Source: Staphylococcus simulans
GTDB taxonomy: Bacteria; Bacillota; Bacilli; Staphylococcales; Staphylococcaceae
Length of the DNA: 64,000 nucleotides
Assembly (NCBI RefSeq): GCF_002994445.1
Contig: NZ_MRZJ01000004.1
Span: forward strand, 124,001-188,000
Reading direction: 5' to 3'
Shown: positions 9,154 through 21,281 of the stretch, one piece after another
How positions within the stretch are numbered: the stretch's first letter is position 1
Layout of the letters: the number at the start of each line of letters is the position of its first letter
Made by a program: the position numbers and the translations under genes
The notes under the pieces: model-generated
What the model was told of the DNA's origin: nothing
What the model saw: the letters and a program-made list of their open reading frames with translations, nothing else
Database searches by the model: none

Positions 9154-10267
9154 ATTAAAGTTTGGATCAACTGTCGGAATCATCGGCGGCGGACAACTTG
9201 GCAAAATGATGGCACAATCAGCTCAAAAGATGGGCTTCAGAGTCATTGTTCTCGATCCTGACAAAGAAGCACCGTGCCAATATGTAGCACACGAATTTAT
9301 TAATGCAGCTTATGATGACTTAGATGCATTAAGACAACTAGGTGAAGCTTCTGATGTTGTAACATATGAGTTTGAAAATATTGCTGCAGATCAATTAGAA
9401 ACACTCACGAAAGAATTTAATGTGCCTCAAGGTTATCAAGCGATTCATTTATTGCAAGACCGTTTGACTGAAAAGCAGACATTAGAATCAGCCGGAACAA
9501 AAATTGTTCCTTATGCACAATTAACAAATGCAGAAGATCTTGACGCAACTGTAGAAAAATTAGGCTATCCGTTCATGGTTAAAACACGCTTTGGCGGATA
9601 CGACGGCAAAGGCCAAATCTTAGTCCGTTCAGAGGAAGACTTGGACGAAGCTAAAGCGTTAATCGAAGTACAAGAATGTGTAGCTGAAAAATTCTTAGAC
9701 TTATATAAAGAAGTTTCATTAACCGTAACAATCGGAAATGGCGGCCAAATCGTTTATTTCCCATTACAAGAAAACGAACACCGCAATCAAGTTTTATTCA
9801 AGACTATCGTACCGGCACGTTCTGACAAAGAAGCAGAAGCACGTGCTGAAGTAGATAAAATTAAAGAAAAAGTGCATTTTGTGGGTACATTTACAGTAGA
9901 GTTCTTTATTGATAAGGACAACAACTTATATGTAAACGAAATTGCACCAAGACCGCACAACTCTGGCCATTACTCAATCGAGGCATGTGACTTCTCTCAA
10001 TTTGATACACATATCTTAGCGGTAACTGGACAGAAACTGCCAGAACGCATTGAAATTTTAAAACCAGCTGTAATGATGAATTTGCTTGGTAAAGATTTAG
10101 ATTTATTAGAAGACGACTTCGGAGATCATCCGGAATGGCATGTTCATATTTATGGCAAAGCATCAAGAAAACCATCAAGAAAAATGGGCCACATGACAGT
10201 TTTAACTGATGACATTGATAAAACTGAGCAAGACATGTTGGCAACCTTTAAGGGAGGAGCACAATAA
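9140..10267 (+). CDS. purK: 5-(carboxyamino)imidazole ribonucleotide synthase
   Basis: ATP-grasp enzyme that carboxylates AIR with bicarbonate and ATP to N5-CAIR, the substrate of PurE. The 375 residues start with a GTG, with GTAGGAGAG upstream inside purE. The N-terminal preATP-grasp fold has [11 protein letters not shown]; the ATP-grasp core shows [12 protein letters not shown] and the metal-binding [13 protein letters not shown]. Start and stop overlap purE and purC, so the trio is translationally coupled. Confidence 0.96.
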   Translation: MNFSKLKFGSTVGIIGGGQLGKMMAQSAQKMGFRVIVLDPDKEAPCQYVAHEFINAAYDDLDALRQLGEASDVVTYEFENIAADQLETLTKEFNVPQGYQAIHLLQDRLTEKQTLESAGTKIVPYAQLTNAEDLDATVEKLGYPFMVKTRFGGYDGKGQILVRSEEDLDEAKALIEVQECVAEKFLDLYKEVSLTVTIGNGGQIVYFPLQENEHRNQVLFKTIVPARSDKEAEARAEVDKIKEKVHFVGTFTVEFFIDKDNNLYVNEIAPRPHNSGHYSIEACDFSQFDTHILAVTGQKLPERIEILKPAVMMNLLGKDLDLLEDDFGDHPEWHVHIYGKASRKPSRKMGHMTVLTDDIDKTEQDMLATFKGGAQ

Positions 10268-10971
10268 TGTCATTATTATATGAAGGAAAAGCCAAACGTA
10301 TTTATTCAACAGAAGAAGATGGAGTTTTACGCGTAGAATACAAAGACGAAGTTACAGCAGGAAACGGTGCTAAAAAAGACCACATCGATGGCAAAGGCCG
10401 TTTAAACAACAAAATTACTTCAATTATTTTTGAACACCTTAAAGAACACGGCATTAAAAGCCACTTTATCAAACAAACTTCTGAAACTGAACAATTAGTA
10501 CAAGCAGTCAAAATTATTCCTTTAGAGGTTGTTGTACGCAATATTGCAGCAGGTTCTATTACAAGAAGATTAGGTTTTGATAAAGGACATGAATTTAAAA
10601 CACCGCTTGTTGAATTTTTCTATAAAAACGATGCTTTAAATGATCCTTTAATCACTGATGACCATATTAAATTGCTCAACATTGCAAACGAAGAAGAAAT
10701 TGCAACATTGAAACAAATGGCTTTAGGTGTCAACCAAGCCTTGCTTGATTTATTAAGCAGCATTAACTTAAGATTAGTAGACTTTAAAATTGAATTCGGC
10801 CGTACAAAAGACGGTCACATTTTATTAGCTGACGAAATTTCACCTGATACATGCCGTATCTGGGAAAAAGACAGCGATACTAACTTTGACAAAGACGTTT
10901 ACCGTGAAGATCGCGGTTCAATTATCGAAACTTACCAAACTTTCTTAAATAAACTGGAGGATCTTAAATAA
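10267..10971 (+). CDS. purC: SAICAR synthetase
   Basis: Condenses CAIR with aspartate using ATP to form SAICAR. The 234-residue length is that of the single-domain bacterial enzyme. It shows the N-terminal [10 protein letters not shown], the signature [13 protein letters not shown] and the acidic [12 protein letters not shown] motif. The start shares a base with the purK stop (TAATG), and the stop overlaps purS the same way. Confidence 0.97.
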   Translation: MSLLYEGKAKRIYSTEEDGVLRVEYKDEVTAGNGAKKDHIDGKGRLNNKITSIIFEHLKEHGIKSHFIKQTSETEQLVQAVKIIPLEVVVRNIAAGSITRRLGFDKGHEFKTPLVEFFYKNDALNDPLITDDHIKLLNIANEEEIATLKQMALGVNQALLDLLSSINLRLVDFKIEFGRTKDGHILLADEISPDTCRIWEKDSDTNFDKDVYREDRGSIIETYQTFLNKLEDLK

Positions 10972-11231
10972 TGAAAACTATCGAATTGCACATCACATTA
11001 CAACCACAGGTACTAGATACACAAGGACAAGCACTTAACCGTGCAGTACATGACTTAGGCTATAACCAAGTGAATGATATCCGTGTAGGTAAATTACTTT
11101 ATATGACAGTGGATGAAGCAACAGATGAAGCGGTTCATAATATCGTTACAACATTAAGTGAAAAATTATTCGCAAACACTGTAATTGAAGAGTACAGCTA
11201 TAAAGTACTCGATGAAAAGGAGAATGCATAA
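10971..11231 (+). CDS. purS: FGAM synthase subunit PurS
   Basis: Small 86-residue structural subunit of the three-part FGAM synthase; it bridges PurQ and PurL and supports ammonia transfer. The sequence has the PurS pattern [15 protein letters not shown] and [20 protein letters not shown] precedes the ATG. Its stop overlaps the purQ ATG (TAATG), matching the fixed stoichiometry of the complex. Confidence 0.96.
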   Translation: MKTIELHITLQPQVLDTQGQALNRAVHDLGYNQVNDIRVGKLLYMTVDEATDEAVHNIVTTLSEKLFANTVIEEYSYKVLDEKENA

Positions 11232-11902
11232 TGAAATTCGCAGTACTTGTATTCCCTGGTTCAAACTGTGACAGAGACATGTTAAACGCAGCTTTGAAAA
11301 CAGGTGCAGAAGCAGAATATGTAGATTACCGCGCAACTTCTTTAGAAGGTTTTGACGGTGTATTAATCCCTGGCGGATTCTCTTTCGGAGATTACTTGCG
11401 TTCAGGTGCGATGGCAAGTGTTGCACCCGTTATCAAAGAAGTGAAACGCTTTGCAGAAGAAGGCAAACCTGTACTTGGTGTTTGCAACGGCTTCCAAATT
11501 TTAACAGAAATCGGTTTATTACCAGGCGCATTATTACACAACGATTCTCATTTATTCGTAAGCCGCAATGAAGAATTGAAAGTAGTGAACAACACTACAC
11601 CTTTCACTAAAGATTATGCTGAAAATGAAACAGTGATTTATCCAGTTGCACATGGTGAAGGCAACTATTACTGTACAGAAGAAATGTACAAAGCATTAGA
11701 AGCAAACAATCAAATTATCTTGAAATATGCACACAATCCAAACGGATCATATGATGATATTGCCGGAATCGTTAACGAAAAAGGTAATGTTTGCGGAATG
11801 ATGCCTCACCCAGAACGTGCTTTAGAAGCAATTTTAGGAACAGACGATGGCGTAAAATTATTTGAGTCAATGGTAAATAGTTGGAGGGAACAAAATGCCT
11901 AA
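11231..11902 (+). CDS. purQ: FGAM synthase subunit PurQ (glutaminase)
   Basis: Class I glutamine amidotransferase subunit (223 residues) that releases ammonia from glutamine for PurL. The catalytic triad is visible: nucleophile Cys85 in GVCNGFQ, and His and Glu in MPHPERA near the C-terminus. [14 protein letters not shown] is the family's characteristic loop. Its end overlaps purL by 8 bases. Confidence 0.97.
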   Translation: MKFAVLVFPGSNCDRDMLNAALKTGAEAEYVDYRATSLEGFDGVLIPGGFSFGDYLRSGAMASVAPVIKEVKRFAEEGKPVLGVCNGFQILTEIGLLPGALLHNDSHLFVSRNEELKVVNNTTPFTKDYAENETVIYPVAHGEGNYYCTEEMYKALEANNQIILKYAHNPNGSYDDIAGIVNEKGNVCGMMPHPERALEAILGTDDGVKLFESMVNSWREQNA

Positions 11903-14084
11903 GTTTATTGAACCAAGTATCGAAGAAATCAAATCAGAACATTTATACCGTGATATGGGATTAACAGATGCTGAATATGATAAAGTTGTTGAAATCCTAG
12001 GACGTCAACCGAACTTTACAGAAATCGGTATTTTCTCAGTAATGTGGAGTGAACACTGCTCATACAAACACTCTAAACCTTTCTTGACTCAGTTCCCAAC
12101 ATCAGGCGAGCATGTCTTAATGGGACCTGGTGAAGGTGCTGGTGTTGTAGATATCGGTGACAATCAAGCAGTAGTATTCAAAGTTGAATCACATAACCAC
12201 CCATCTGCAATCGAACCTTACCAAGGTGCAGCAACAGGTGTGGGCGGTATTATCCGTGACATCGTTTCAATCGGTGCGCGTCCGATCAACTTATTAAACA
12301 GCTTGCGTTTCGGTGAATTAGACGAAGTTCAAAACCGTACATTATTACGCGGTGTTGTAGCTGGTATCGGCGGATACGGCAACTGTATCGGTATCCCGAC
12401 AACTGCAGGGGAAATCGAATTCGATGAACGTTATGACGGCAACCCGTTAGTTAACGCTATGTGCGTAGGTATCATCGACCACGATAAAATCCAAAAAGGT
12501 ACTGCAAAAGGTAAAGGCAACTCTGTCATTTATGTTGGTTTGAAAACTGGCCGTGACGGTATCCATGGTGCTACATTCGCTTCTGAAGAATTAAGCGAAG
12601 AAAGCGAAAGCAAACGTCCTTCAGTACAAATCGGCGACCCATTCGTTGGTAAAAAATTAATGGAAGCAACGCTTGAAGCGATTACTTTCCCAGAATTAGT
12701 AGGTATTCAAGATATGGGTGCTGCTGGTTTAACATCATCTTCTTCAGAAATGGCAGCTAAAGGCGGCAGCGGTATGCATATGCGTTTAGACCAAGTACCT
12801 GTACGTGAAGAAGGTATCTCACCTTATGAAATGATGCTTTCAGAAACACAAGAGCGTATGCTGCTTGTAGTTGAAAAAGGTACTGAACAAAAATTCTTAG
12901 ACTTATTTGAAAAGCATGAATTAGACAGTGCAATTATCGGTGAAGTTACAGATACTGATCGTTTCGTACTTACTTATGAAGACGAAGTTTATGCAGATAT
13001 TCCTGTACAACCATTATCTGATGAAGCACCTGTATACATTTTGGAAGGGGAAGAAAAAGAATATAACACTTCTAAAAATGATTACAGCAATGTAGATGTG
13101 AACGATGTATTCCATAAATTATTAGCACATCCAACAATTGCTTCTAAACGTTATTTATATGAACAATACGATCAACAAGTTGGTGCAAACACTGTTATCA
13201 AACCAGGATTGCAAGCATCTGTTGTACGTGTTGAAGGTACAAATAAAGCTGTTGCTTCAACTATCGATGGTGAAGCACGTTACGTATTCAACCAACCATA
13301 CGAAGGCGGTAAAATGGTCGTTGCTGAAGCATACCGCAACTTAATTGCTGTAGGTGCAACACCGCTAGCAATGACAGACTGCTTAAACTATGGTTCTCCA
13401 GAGAAAAAAGAAATCTATCAACAACTTGCTGATTCTACAAAAGGTATGGCTGAAGCATGTGAAGTACTTAAAACACCTGTTGTTTCAGGTAACGTTTCAC
13501 TTTATAACGAAACACGCGGTACATCAATCTTCCCAACACCTGTAGTAGGTATGGTGGGCTTAATCGAAGATATCGATTACTTAAAAGATTTCCAACCGCA
13601 TGCTGGCGATAAATTATATGTTGTAGGCGAAACACGCGACGACTTCGGCGGCAGCCAAATCGAAAAATTATTATACAGCAAAGTCAACCATGAATCTGAA
13701 GCTATCGACTTATCAAACGAAGTTGAAAAAGGCGAACAAATCAAAGAAGCTGTTAGAAACGGCAAAGCTTCTCATGTCCAAACTGTAGGTAAAGGCGGCT
13801 TATTGATTTCATTAGCTAGAATCAGTGCCCACTACGGTTTAGGTGTAGACGCAAAATTAGACGTGTCAGACGCTCAATTATTCAGTGAAACACAAGGCCG
13901 ATACATTGTTGCTGTTAAAGAAGGACAATCGCTAGATATTCCAAACGCACAAGAAATTGGAACTATCACTGAGGATGGCAAGTTCAAAGTAACAAACGGT
14001 CAAACTACTGTTGAAGAAAACGTGTCGACGTTAAACGAAATTTGGGAAGGAGCAATTCCTCAATGTATGACATCCGCGGATTAA
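11895..14084 (+). CDS. purL: FGAM synthase subunit PurL
   Basis: Small-type PurL (729 residues): uses ATP and the ammonia delivered by PurQ to convert FGAR to FGAM. It contains two AIR-synthase-like halves; in the first, [13 protein letters not shown] and [23 protein letters not shown]-type motifs mark the ATP and substrate sites. GGAGG stands 6 bases before the ATG within purQ. The 3' end overlaps purF by 22 bases. Confidence 0.97.
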   Translation: MPKFIEPSIEEIKSEHLYRDMGLTDAEYDKVVEILGRQPNFTEIGIFSVMWSEHCSYKHSKPFLTQFPTSGEHVLMGPGEGAGVVDIGDNQAVVFKVESHNHPSAIEPYQGAATGVGGIIRDIVSIGARPINLLNSLRFGELDEVQNRTLLRGVVAGIGGYGNCIGIPTTAGEIEFDERYDGNPLVNAMCVGIIDHDKIQKGTAKGKGNSVIYVGLKTGRDGIHGATFASEELSEESESKRPSVQIGDPFVGKKLMEATLEAITFPELVGIQDMGAAGLTSSSSEMAAKGGSGMHMRLDQVPVREEGISPYEMMLSETQERMLLVVEKGTEQKFLDLFEKHELDSAIIGEVTDTDRFVLTYEDEVYADIPVQPLSDEAPVYILEGEEKEYNTSKNDYSNVDVNDVFHKLLAHPTIASKRYLYEQYDQQVGANTVIKPGLQASVVRVEGTNKAVASTIDGEARYVFNQPYEGGKMVVAEAYRNLIAVGATPLAMTDCLNYGSPEKKEIYQQLADSTKGMAEACEVLKTPVVSGNVSLYNETRGTSIFPTPVVGMVGLIEDIDYLKDFQPHAGDKLYVVGETRDDFGGSQIEKLLYSKVNHESEAIDLSNEVEKGEQIKEAVRNGKASHVQTVGKGGLLISLARISAHYGLGVDAKLDVSDAQLFSETQGRYIVAVKEGQSLDIPNAQEIGTITEDGKFKVTNGQTTVEENVSTLNEIWEGAIPQCMTSAD

Positions 14085-15484
14085 ATGAAGAATGTGGAGT
14101 CTTTGGCATATGGAATCATCCCCATGCAGCAACTTTAACTTACATGGCGTTGCATAGCTTGCAGCACCGTGGTCAAGAAGGTGCTGGTATCGTGTGCTCA
14201 AACGGAGAAAATCTGTTTGGCGCACGCGGCATGGGTTTGTTAACTGAGGCGATTTCTGACGCACAGTTAGAATCATTGCAAGGTTATCAGCATGCAATCG
14301 GACATGTTCGCTATGCGACAACAGGTGCAAGCGAAATTGCAAATGTACAACCATTTTTATTCAAACATTCAAAAGGCGATTTAGGTCTTGCGCATAACGG
14401 CAACTTAACGAATGCAGTGAAAATACGTCATGCTTTAGAATCTGAAGGCAGTGTTTTCCAAACAACAAGCGATTCAGAAGTGTTAGCGCATTTATTAATC
14501 AAAGGCAACTCGCCTAATATCAAAACGAACCAAAAAGCAGCCTTGAACCAAGTTAAAGGTGCATTCAGCTGTGTCATGCTGAATACGAATCAATTAGCTG
14601 CGGTTAGAGATAACAATGGTGTACGTCCATTAATGCTTGGCGAAGTTGACGGTGCGTATTGCGTAGCCAGCGAAACATGTGCATTCCAAGCAATTGGCGC
14701 AACTTATATCAGAGATATCGAACCGGGTGAATTAATCACATTCAGCGGTGAACATGATATAGATTATGATTATTATTCAACTGATATCAATCATAATATG
14801 TGTTCTATGGAATATGTGTACTTTGCACGTCCTGATTCAGAATTCCATAAACATTCAATTTACAATGTGCGTAAAGCATTAGGTAAGAAATTAGCAAGCG
14901 AAATGGGCATTGATGCGGATATCGTAATCGGTGTTCCTGATTCATCATTACAAGCAGCGAAAGGTTTCGCGGAATATTCAGGTATTCCTAACGAACAAGG
15001 CTTGCTTAAAAACCGTTACATCGGCCGTACTTTCATTACACCTGATCAAAGTGTACGCGAAAAACAAGTACGCATGAAACACGCTCCGATCAGAGATGTC
15101 ATTGAAGGCAAACGTGTCGTTGTGATTGATGACTCGATTGTACGCGGTACAACAAGCAAATATATCGTGAAGGCTTTAAAATCTGCAGGAGCGAAAGAAG
15201 TACATATGGGTATTTCATCACCTCCGCTTGTGGATCCTTGCTATTACGGTATTGATGTCTCTACACATGCAGAATTAATGGCAGCACAGCATTCTGTTGA
15301 AGAGATTAAAGAAATGATCGGTGCAGATTCCTTAACTTACTTATCTGTTGAAGGTATGCACGAAGTCTTTAAAGAATTCGATTCAAAAGGCGAGTGTGAT
15401 GCTTGCTTTACAGGCAACTATCCTATCGAAATTGTTGACCATCAATTACCAGAAGTTAAAGAACTGAAAAGAAGAGGAGTGTAA
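14063..15484 (+). CDS. purF: Amidophosphoribosyltransferase
   Basis: First committed enzyme of purine synthesis: makes phosphoribosylamine from PRPP and glutamine. I choose the ATG at 14063 ([15 protein letters not shown]), with GGAAGGAGC upstream, instead of a codon seven residues earlier. The N-terminal nucleophile is Cys11, so a 10-residue propeptide must be cleaved, as in Bacillus PurF. The C-terminal phosphoribosyltransferase domain has the PRPP loop [15 protein letters not shown]. At 473 residues it is of family size. Cysteines near residues 237, 383 and 450 are candidate iron-sulphur ligands. Confidence 0.96.
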   Translation: MYDIRGLNEECGVFGIWNHPHAATLTYMALHSLQHRGQEGAGIVCSNGENLFGARGMGLLTEAISDAQLESLQGYQHAIGHVRYATTGASEIANVQPFLFKHSKGDLGLAHNGNLTNAVKIRHALESEGSVFQTTSDSEVLAHLLIKGNSPNIKTNQKAALNQVKGAFSCVMLNTNQLAAVRDNNGVRPLMLGEVDGAYCVASETCAFQAIGATYIRDIEPGELITFSGEHDIDYDYYSTDINHNMCSMEYVYFARPDSEFHKHSIYNVRKALGKKLASEMGIDADIVIGVPDSSLQAAKGFAEYSGIPNEQGLLKNRYIGRTFITPDQSVREKQVRMKHAPIRDVIEGKRVVVIDDSIVRGTTSKYIVKALKSAGAKEVHMGISSPPLVDPCYYGIDVSTHAELMAAQHSVEEIKEMIGADSLTYLSVEGMHEVFKEFDSKGECDACFTGNYPIEIVDHQLPEVKELKRRGV

Positions 15485-15488
15485 AGCT

Positions 15489-16523
15489 GTGGCAGAGTCT
15501 TATAAAAATGCTGGTGTAGATATTCATGCCGGCTATGAAGCAGTAGAACGTATGAAAAGCCATGTGCAACGTACAATGCGTAAAGAGGTGCTTGGCGGAT
15601 TAGGAGGTTTCGGTGCAGCGTTTGATTTATCACAATTAAACATGCAAAAACCTGTCTTAGTCTCAGGTACTGACGGTGTTGGAACTAAATTGAAATTAGC
15701 AATCGACAATGACAAACATGACACAATCGGTATCGATGCAGTCGCTATGTGTGTCAACGACATTTTAACAACTGGCGCTGAGCCGCTTTACTTCCTTGAC
15801 TACATTGCGACAAACAAAGTAGTACCAGAAGTCATCGAACAAATTGTTAAAGGTGTCAGTGACGGCTGTGAAGAAACAAACACTGCTTTAATCGGCGGAG
15901 AAACTGCTGAAATGGGCGAAATGTATCATGAAGGCGAATACGACTTAGCTGGATTTGCGGTAGGTGCTGTTGAGAAAGATGACTATATCGATGGTTCATC
16001 TGTCAAACCTGGCCAAGTAATCCTTGGTTTAGCATCAAGCGGTATCCATTCAAACGGCTACAGCTTAGTGCGTCACTTAATCAAAGAATCAGGTGTTGAT
16101 TTAAATGCAGAGTTCGATAACGGACGTACGTATTTAGAGACTTTCTTAGAACCTACACGTCTTTATGTGAAACCTGTCTTAGCTGTTAAAGAACAAGTGA
16201 AATTGCATGCGATGACACATATTACTGGCGGCGGTTTCTATGAAAATATTCCGCGTGCTTTGCCTGAAGGTGTTACAGCTGAAATTGATGTGCAATCTTT
16301 TACTACTCCGAAAATCTTTGACTGGTTGCAAGAAGCAGGCATCGACACTGAAGAAATGTACAATATCTTCAATATGGGTATTGGTTTCACTTTAGTGGTA
16401 GATGAAGCAGATGCTGATAAAGCGTTAGACATTTTGAAAGCACAAAATGTTACTGCTTATCAAATCGGTAAAATTGTTGAAGGTAAAGAAGAACCAATCG
16501 AATTAACGGGGGTTAAAGCGTGA
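15489..16523 (+). CDS. purM: AIR synthetase
   Basis: Closes the imidazole ring: FGAM plus ATP gives AIR. The 344 residues start with GTG at 15489, with AAGAGGAGTG upstream. The conserved [25 protein letters not shown] and [11 protein letters not shown] motifs of the PurM/SelD fold are intact. The stop overlaps the purN GTG (GTGA). Confidence 0.97.
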   Translation: MAESYKNAGVDIHAGYEAVERMKSHVQRTMRKEVLGGLGGFGAAFDLSQLNMQKPVLVSGTDGVGTKLKLAIDNDKHDTIGIDAVAMCVNDILTTGAEPLYFLDYIATNKVVPEVIEQIVKGVSDGCEETNTALIGGETAEMGEMYHEGEYDLAGFAVGAVEKDDYIDGSSVKPGQVILGLASSGIHSNGYSLVRHLIKESGVDLNAEFDNGRTYLETFLEPTRLYVKPVLAVKEQVKLHAMTHITGGGFYENIPRALPEGVTAEIDVQSFTTPKIFDWLQEAGIDTEEMYNIFNMGIGFTLVVDEADADKALDILKAQNVTAYQIGKIVEGKEEPIELTGVKA

Positions 16524-17086
16524 CTAAAGTAGCAATCTTTGCGTCAGGTTCTGGCAGCAACTTTGAAAACATCGTACAACGTGTCAAAGAGGGACAACTG
16601 CAAAATATTGAAGTCACAGCATTATACACAGACCATGATGATGCTTATGCGATTGAACGTGCACAGCAACTAGGTGTGCCTGTGCATGTGACAATCCCTA
16701 AAACGTTTGATTCTAAAAAAGAATACGAACAACAATTAATAAAGCTGCTGAAAGCAGAACAAGTAGAATGGATCGTCTTAGCCGGTTATATGCGTTTAAT
16801 CGGTCCAGACTTATTAGAGGCTTATGAAGGACGAATTTTAAATATTCATCCTTCATTATTGCCTAAATTTAAAGGTATTGACGCTATCGGCCAAGCTTAT
16901 GAAAGCGGAGATAAAGAAACAGGGTCAACCGTACATTATGTAGACAGCGGTATGGACACTGGTGAGATTATCGAGCAAAGTCGTTGTGAGATTCATCCGG
17001 ATGATACCAAAGCACAACTAGAAGAACGTATTAAAAATTTAGAATATGAACTTTATCCTAGAGTCATCGCAAAAATTATTCGATAA
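16520..17086 (+). CDS. purN: GAR transformylase (folate dependent)
   Basis: Transfers a formyl group from 10-formyl-THF (product of the nearby folD) to GAR. The 188 residues show the N-terminal phosphate loop ASGSGSNF, the catalytic Asn-His-Asp set ([25 protein letters not shown]) and the LAGYMR segment. It starts with GTG overlapping the purM stop and is followed by purH after 17 bases. Confidence 0.97.
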   Translation: MTKVAIFASGSGSNFENIVQRVKEGQLQNIEVTALYTDHDDAYAIERAQQLGVPVHVTIPKTFDSKKEYEQQLIKLLKAEQVEWIVLAGYMRLIGPDLLEAYEGRILNIHPSLLPKFKGIDAIGQAYESGDKETGSTVHYVDSGMDTGEIIEQSRCEIHPDDTKAQLEERIKNLEYELYPRVIAKIIR

Positions 17087-17103
17087 GAGGGGCAATTTCT
17101 ATC

Positions 17104-18582
17104 ATGAAAAAAGTAATTTTAAGTGTATCAGATAAAAGCGGCATTGTAGATTTCGCCAAATCATTAGTTGAGTTAGATTATGAACTTTATTCAACAGGCG
17201 GTACAAAACGTGCATTAGATGAAGCGGGTGTACCAGTTAAATCTGTTTCAGACTTAACACAATTTGATGAAATCATGGATGGCCGTGTTAAAACTTTACA
17301 TCCTGCAGTACATGGCGGTATCTTAGCAGATCGCGATAAACCAGAACATTTGAAACAATTGAAAGAACAAGGTATCGACTTGATTGATATGGTTGTTGTG
17401 AACTTATATCCATTCAAAGAAACAGTCGCAAATCCAGATGTTACTGAAATGGATGCGATTGAAAATATTGATATCGGCGGACCGACAATGTTGCGTGCAG
17501 CAGCGAAAAACTTTAAACATGTGACAACAGTTGTAGATCCAGCAGACTACGATACAGTTATTGAACATTTGAAAAACAATACTTTAGATGAAAACTTCCG
17601 CAAATCATTAATGATTAAAGTATTCGAACATACAAATGATTATGATAATGCTATTGTGAACTTCTTTAAAGAAAACAAAGAACAGTTGCGTTATGGTGAA
17701 AATCCTCAACAAACTGCTTACTTTGTACGTACTTCAGATGCAGATAATACTATTGCAGGCGCTAAACAATTACACGGGAAACAATTAAGCTTTAACAACA
17801 TCAAAGATGCGGACGCAACACTCGCATTAGTTAAGAAATTCGAAGGACCGGCTGCTGTTGCAGTGAAACACATGAACCCTTGCGGTGTTGGTGTGGGCGA
17901 ATCAATCGAAGAAGCTTATCAAAATGCTTATGAAGCAGACAGCCAATCTATCTTCGGCGGTATCGTTGCGGTCAATCGTCCAGTTTCAAAAGCATTAGCT
18001 GAAAAATTACATTCCATCTTCTTAGAAGTTGTGATTGCACCTTCATTCACAGATGAAGCACTTGAAGTCTTAACTCAAAAGAAAAATATCCGCTTATTAG
18101 AAGTAGATATGACATTAGACCATGATGAACAAGAATTTGTTTCTGTTTCAGGCGGCTACTTAGTTCAAGATAAAGATACTAAAACAATTACACGCGACGA
18201 TATGAAAGTTGTCACAAAAGCTGAACCGACAGAAGCACAATGGAAAGCAATGGAATTAGGTTGGAAAGTTGTTGCGGCGGTTAAAAGTAATGCCGTTATC
18301 TTAAGCAACGATCATCAAACAGTAGGTATCGGTGCGGGACAAATGAACCGTGTCGGATCTGCAGAAATTGCAATTGAACGTGCAATTGAAATCAACGACA
18401 ATGTTGCTTTGGTTTCTGATGGTTTCTTCCCAATGGATGACACAGTAGAATTAGCTGCTAAAGCGGGTATTAAAGCAATTATCCAACCAGGCGGCTCTAT
18501 TAAAGACCAAGACTCAATTGATATGGCTGACAAACACGGCATTGCGATGGTAATGACAGGTGTACGTCACTTCAAACATTAA
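17104..18582 (+). CDS. purH: AICAR transformylase / IMP cyclohydrolase
   Basis: Bifunctional enzyme that performs the last two steps to IMP. The N-terminal MGS-like domain (about 1-130) has [14 protein letters not shown] of the cyclohydrolase; the C-terminal transformylase domain has KHMNPCG with the catalytic Lys-His pair. The length of 492 residues is typical for Firmicutes. It sits between purN and purD, with a 24-base gap to the purD start used here. Confidence 0.97.
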   Translation: MKKVILSVSDKSGIVDFAKSLVELDYELYSTGGTKRALDEAGVPVKSVSDLTQFDEIMDGRVKTLHPAVHGGILADRDKPEHLKQLKEQGIDLIDMVVVNLYPFKETVANPDVTEMDAIENIDIGGPTMLRAAAKNFKHVTTVVDPADYDTVIEHLKNNTLDENFRKSLMIKVFEHTNDYDNAIVNFFKENKEQLRYGENPQQTAYFVRTSDADNTIAGAKQLHGKQLSFNNIKDADATLALVKKFEGPAAVAVKHMNPCGVGVGESIEEAYQNAYEADSQSIFGGIVAVNRPVSKALAEKLHSIFLEVVIAPSFTDEALEVLTQKKNIRLLEVDMTLDHDEQEFVSVSGGYLVQDKDTKTITRDDMKVVTKAEPTEAQWKAMELGWKVVAAVKSNAVILSNDHQTVGIGAGQMNRVGSAEIAIERAIEINDNVALVSDGFFPMDDTVELAAKAGIKAIIQPGGSIKDQDSIDMADKHGIAMVMTGVRHFKH

Positions 18583-18606
18583 TCATTCAGGAGGATAATG
18601 CTCAAG

Positions 18607-19854
18607 ATGAAAGTATTAGTTATCGGGGGCGGAGGACGTGAACATGTTCTTGCCCATAAATTAAATCAATCTGAACTTGTTGACCAAGTGTATGCAATTC
18701 CTGGAAATGCAGCGATGGAAACTGTAGCTGAAGTGCATGGTGAAATCGTTGAAACAGCACATGATGAAATCGTGAAATTTGCTGCAGAAAATGGTGTTGA
18801 ATGGGCAGTTGTAGGTCCTGAACAACCGTTAACTGAAGGCTTAGGCGATAAATTGCGAGAAGCGGGTGTTAAAGTCTTCGGACCAGGCGCAGCTGCTGCT
18901 CAAATCGAAGGCTCTAAAGCTTTTGCAAAACATATCATGGAAAAATATGGTATTCCGACAGCTGAGTATGTTGAAGTGGATTCTAAAACAGAAGCATTAA
19001 AGTATGTAGAAGACTGTAAAATTCCAGTTGTCTTGAAGAAAGATGGTTTAGCTGCAGGTAAAGGTGTTATTATTGCGATGACACGCGAAGAAGCAAAAGA
19101 TGGTGTTGAAATACTTTATCCAGAAGAAGAAGGTAAAGTGGTCTTCGAAGAATTCTTGGAAGGTGAAGAATACTCTGTAATGACTTTCGTCAATGGTGAC
19201 TATGCAGTACCGTTTGATACGATTGCACAAGACCATAAACGTGCATATGACGGTGATAAAGGGCCGAATACAGGCGGTATGGGTGCTTATTGTCCAGTAC
19301 CTCATATCTCACAAGACGTATTAAAACGTACGAATGAAGAAATTGCACAACCTATCGCAAAAGCGATGCAACAAGAAGGGTATCCATTCTTTGGTGTTCT
19401 TTATATCGGTGCTATCCTTACAGAAGAAGGACCGAAAGTCATTGAATTTAACGCTCGTTTTGGTGATCCGGAAGCACAAGTACTCTTAACGCGTATGGAA
19501 AGCGACTTGATGCAGCACATCTTAGATTTAGAAGCACGTCAACCAATTGAATTCAAATGGAAAGACGAAGCAGTCGCAGGCGTGATGCTTGCTTCTAAAG
19601 GCTATCCAGGTGCTTACGAAAAAGGCGTTAAAGTTTCAGGCTTCAATTTAGACGGCAGCACATTTGTCAGCGGTTTGAAAAAAGAAGGCGACGACTACGT
19701 TACTTCTGGCGGCCGCGTCATCTTAGTCATTGGTGAAGGCAAAACTGTCAAAGAAGCAAAAGCAGAAGCTTATAAAAAAGCAGATGCCATTGAAAGTGAC
19801 GGCTTATTCTATCGCAGAGATATCTGTGATAAAGCAATTAAACACGAACAATAA
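18607..19854 (+). CDS. purD: GAR synthetase
   Basis: ATP-grasp ligase joining phosphoribosylamine and glycine. The start at 18607 ([15 protein letters not shown]) gives the family N-terminus and lies 12 bases after AGGAGG; an ATG at 18598 would add MLK but is only 3 bases from the Shine-Dalgarno. The 415-residue protein has [14 protein letters not shown] (ATP loop), [12 protein letters not shown] and [14 protein letters not shown] (metal site). It is the last gene of the operon and is followed by a strong terminator. Confidence 0.95.
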   Translation: MKVLVIGGGGREHVLAHKLNQSELVDQVYAIPGNAAMETVAEVHGEIVETAHDEIVKFAAENGVEWAVVGPEQPLTEGLGDKLREAGVKVFGPGAAAAQIEGSKAFAKHIMEKYGIPTAEYVEVDSKTEALKYVEDCKIPVVLKKDGLAAGKGVIIAMTREEAKDGVEILYPEEEGKVVFEEFLEGEEYSVMTFVNGDYAVPFDTIAQDHKRAYDGDKGPNTGGMGAYCPVPHISQDVLKRTNEEIAQPIAKAMQQEGYPFFGVLYIGAILTEEGPKVIEFNARFGDPEAQVLLTRMESDLMQHILDLEARQPIEFKWKDEAVAGVMLASKGYPGAYEKGVKVSGFNLDGSTFVSGLKKEGDDYVTSGGRVILVIGEGKTVKEAKAEAYKKADAIESDGLFYRRDICDKAIKHEQ

Positions 19855-19868
19855 TTGATTATACATTA

Positions 19869-19912
19869 AACCAACCAAACTTTTTCTCTGAATTGTTTGG
19901 TTGGTTTTTTTA
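19869..19912 (+). terminator. pur operon terminator
   Basis: AACCAACCAAAC (19869-19880) pairs perfectly with GTTTGGTTGGTT (19895-19906); T residues continue to 19912. A 12-bp stem directly after purD. Confidence 0.93.
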
Positions 19913-20025
19913 TTAAGTTAGTCGTGTGTCTGCACCAATTTAAATATGTATGAATTACTTACATAATACGATTGCACATCTATTACTATTGTTTTGTTAT
20001 AAAAAATGAGCAAGGGGTATATCCC

Positions 20026-20250
20026 TTACTCATCAGGTGTTGATTTTGCCATATCGATATAGGCTTGTTTATAGCCAGCCACAAAGCGAGAGCTGTGTTT
20101 ATTGAAAAGTTGGCGGAAGCGCCAAGCACGTTTGCGTTTTTTGATAAAACGGTTAAGTCGGCGTTTTTTATTTTTTAGTTTTGTCATGGTTTCAATTTCT
20201 CTTACGGCTTGTTGGTAGCCTTTTTCGTATGCATCGTTACGTTTCTTCAT
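20026..20250 (-). CDS. Small basic conserved protein
   Basis: A 74-residue, very basic protein (central stretch KLKNKKRRLNRFIKKRKRAW) with no membrane segment or cysteine. A similarly sized hypothetical gene occurs after purD in other staphylococci. The start has an upstream AGGCAATTTTC region with a modest GGGAGGCAA Shine-Dalgarno. The charge suggests nucleic acid or membrane-surface binding, but this is inference only. Confidence 0.7.
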   Translation of the reverse strand: MKKRNDAYEKGYQQAVREIETMTKLKNKKRRLNRFIKKRKRAWRFRQLFNKHSSRFVAGYKQAYIDMAKSTPDE

Positions 20251-20344
20251 GAAAATTGCCTCCCATCGTATGTGTAAATCTGATTACCTTAATTATAGCA
20301 TTTATAATAGGGTGTATTAACTAAAAAAAGATATGCTAGTTATT

Positions 20345-20390
20345 ATAAAAATAAGCAGCAAACGGTCGAATCGGTAACCGTCTACTGCTG
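20345..20390 (-). terminator. Terminator downstream of the ykoEDC-like operon
   Basis: On the minus strand CAGCAG and ACGGT pair with ACCGT and TGCTG across a 10-base loop, followed by TTATTTTTA. A smaller hairpin (GGGCTG/CAGCCC, 20428-20454) lies between it and the end of the transporter genes. Confidence 0.7.
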
Positions 20391-20486
20391 GGAAAAATAT
20401 GGATGAATGAAAATGTAAATATTGATTGGGCTGCAGCTCGACGACTAACAGCCCGATAGCTATTTTAAAAACTACATCGAAATGTG

Positions 20487-21281
20487 TCAACCACGTACAT
20501 CCATGATGCCTGTAATCGGCACATAATGTGCTAATAATATAGCAATGATTAATATTGCGGCGAAGAGCAAGATAAAGATCAAGTCGCGATAACTAAATGG
20601 TGCGTAGTAATAATAAGTTCTCGGACCATCTTTAAATCCTTTTTTCTCCATCGCAACAGAGAGCTGATGTGCTTTTCGGATGTTTTGGCTTAACAGAGGA
20701 ATCATCAAATGCTTGATGCGTTTAAAGCCTCTGTAATTAGATTTATCCACCATACGATAGCGCATCTTCAATGATTTTCTTAATTGTACAAACGAACTGA
20801 TGATTAAAGGAACCATACGTATCGCTGCCATAAATGCATAAGCGACTTTAGGTTTTACTTTTAAGTGCTGCATTAAACTGTAGAAGATCATCACAATTTG
20901 AGAAGTGAATGCCATCACAATTCCAAAGAAAGTTACAGTATCTGTACGCATTGATAAATGCAGACCTCTGACTAAACTTTCTGTCGTAATATGAATAAAT
21001 CCTAATTTAAATAGTGTATGTGTGCCATCACCATAGAAAATCATAAACAGTGCTGAGATGATACTGAATAGTATCGTATAAACTACAAATAGTGCTGTTA
21101 TCTTAAACTTCATACCGCCAAAGATGAGTAAGAATAAAAACATCAGAACGGTTAAATAAATCATCACATCAAAGTTGTGTATAAAGATGACAAAGAAGAA
21201 TAAGAAAATACCTAATCCTAATTTGGTAATGATATTGACTTCATCTACGAAGGTGAAATATTTTTTCCATGCTTCAAACAT
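20487..21281 (-). CDS. ykoC: ECF transporter transmembrane protein (EcfT/YkoC type)
   Basis: Transmembrane coupling subunit of an energy-coupling-factor (ECF) importer. The ATG at 21281 (MFEAWKKYFTF) is preferred: it overlaps the upstream ATPase gene by 8 bases and follows GGAAGGTGA. About five to six membrane helices are predicted, and the coupling-helix region contains AAIRMVPLI and SVAMEKKGF, the two Ala-Arg-containing EcfT-type motifs that dock onto the ATPases. The neighbours and the riboswitch point to uptake of a thiamine precursor. Confidence 0.88.
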   Translation of the reverse strand: MFEAWKKYFTFVDEVNIITKLGLGIFLFFFVIFIHNFDVMIYLTVLMFLFLLIFGGMKFKITALFVVYTILFSIISALFMIFYGDGTHTLFKLGFIHITTESLVRGLHLSMRTDTVTFFGIVMAFTSQIVMIFYSLMQHLKVKPKVAYAFMAAIRMVPLIISSFVQLRKSLKMRYRMVDKSNYRGFKRIKHLMIPLLSQNIRKAHQLSVAMEKKGFKDGPRTYYYYAPFSYRDLIFILLFAAILIIAILLAHYVPITGIMDVRG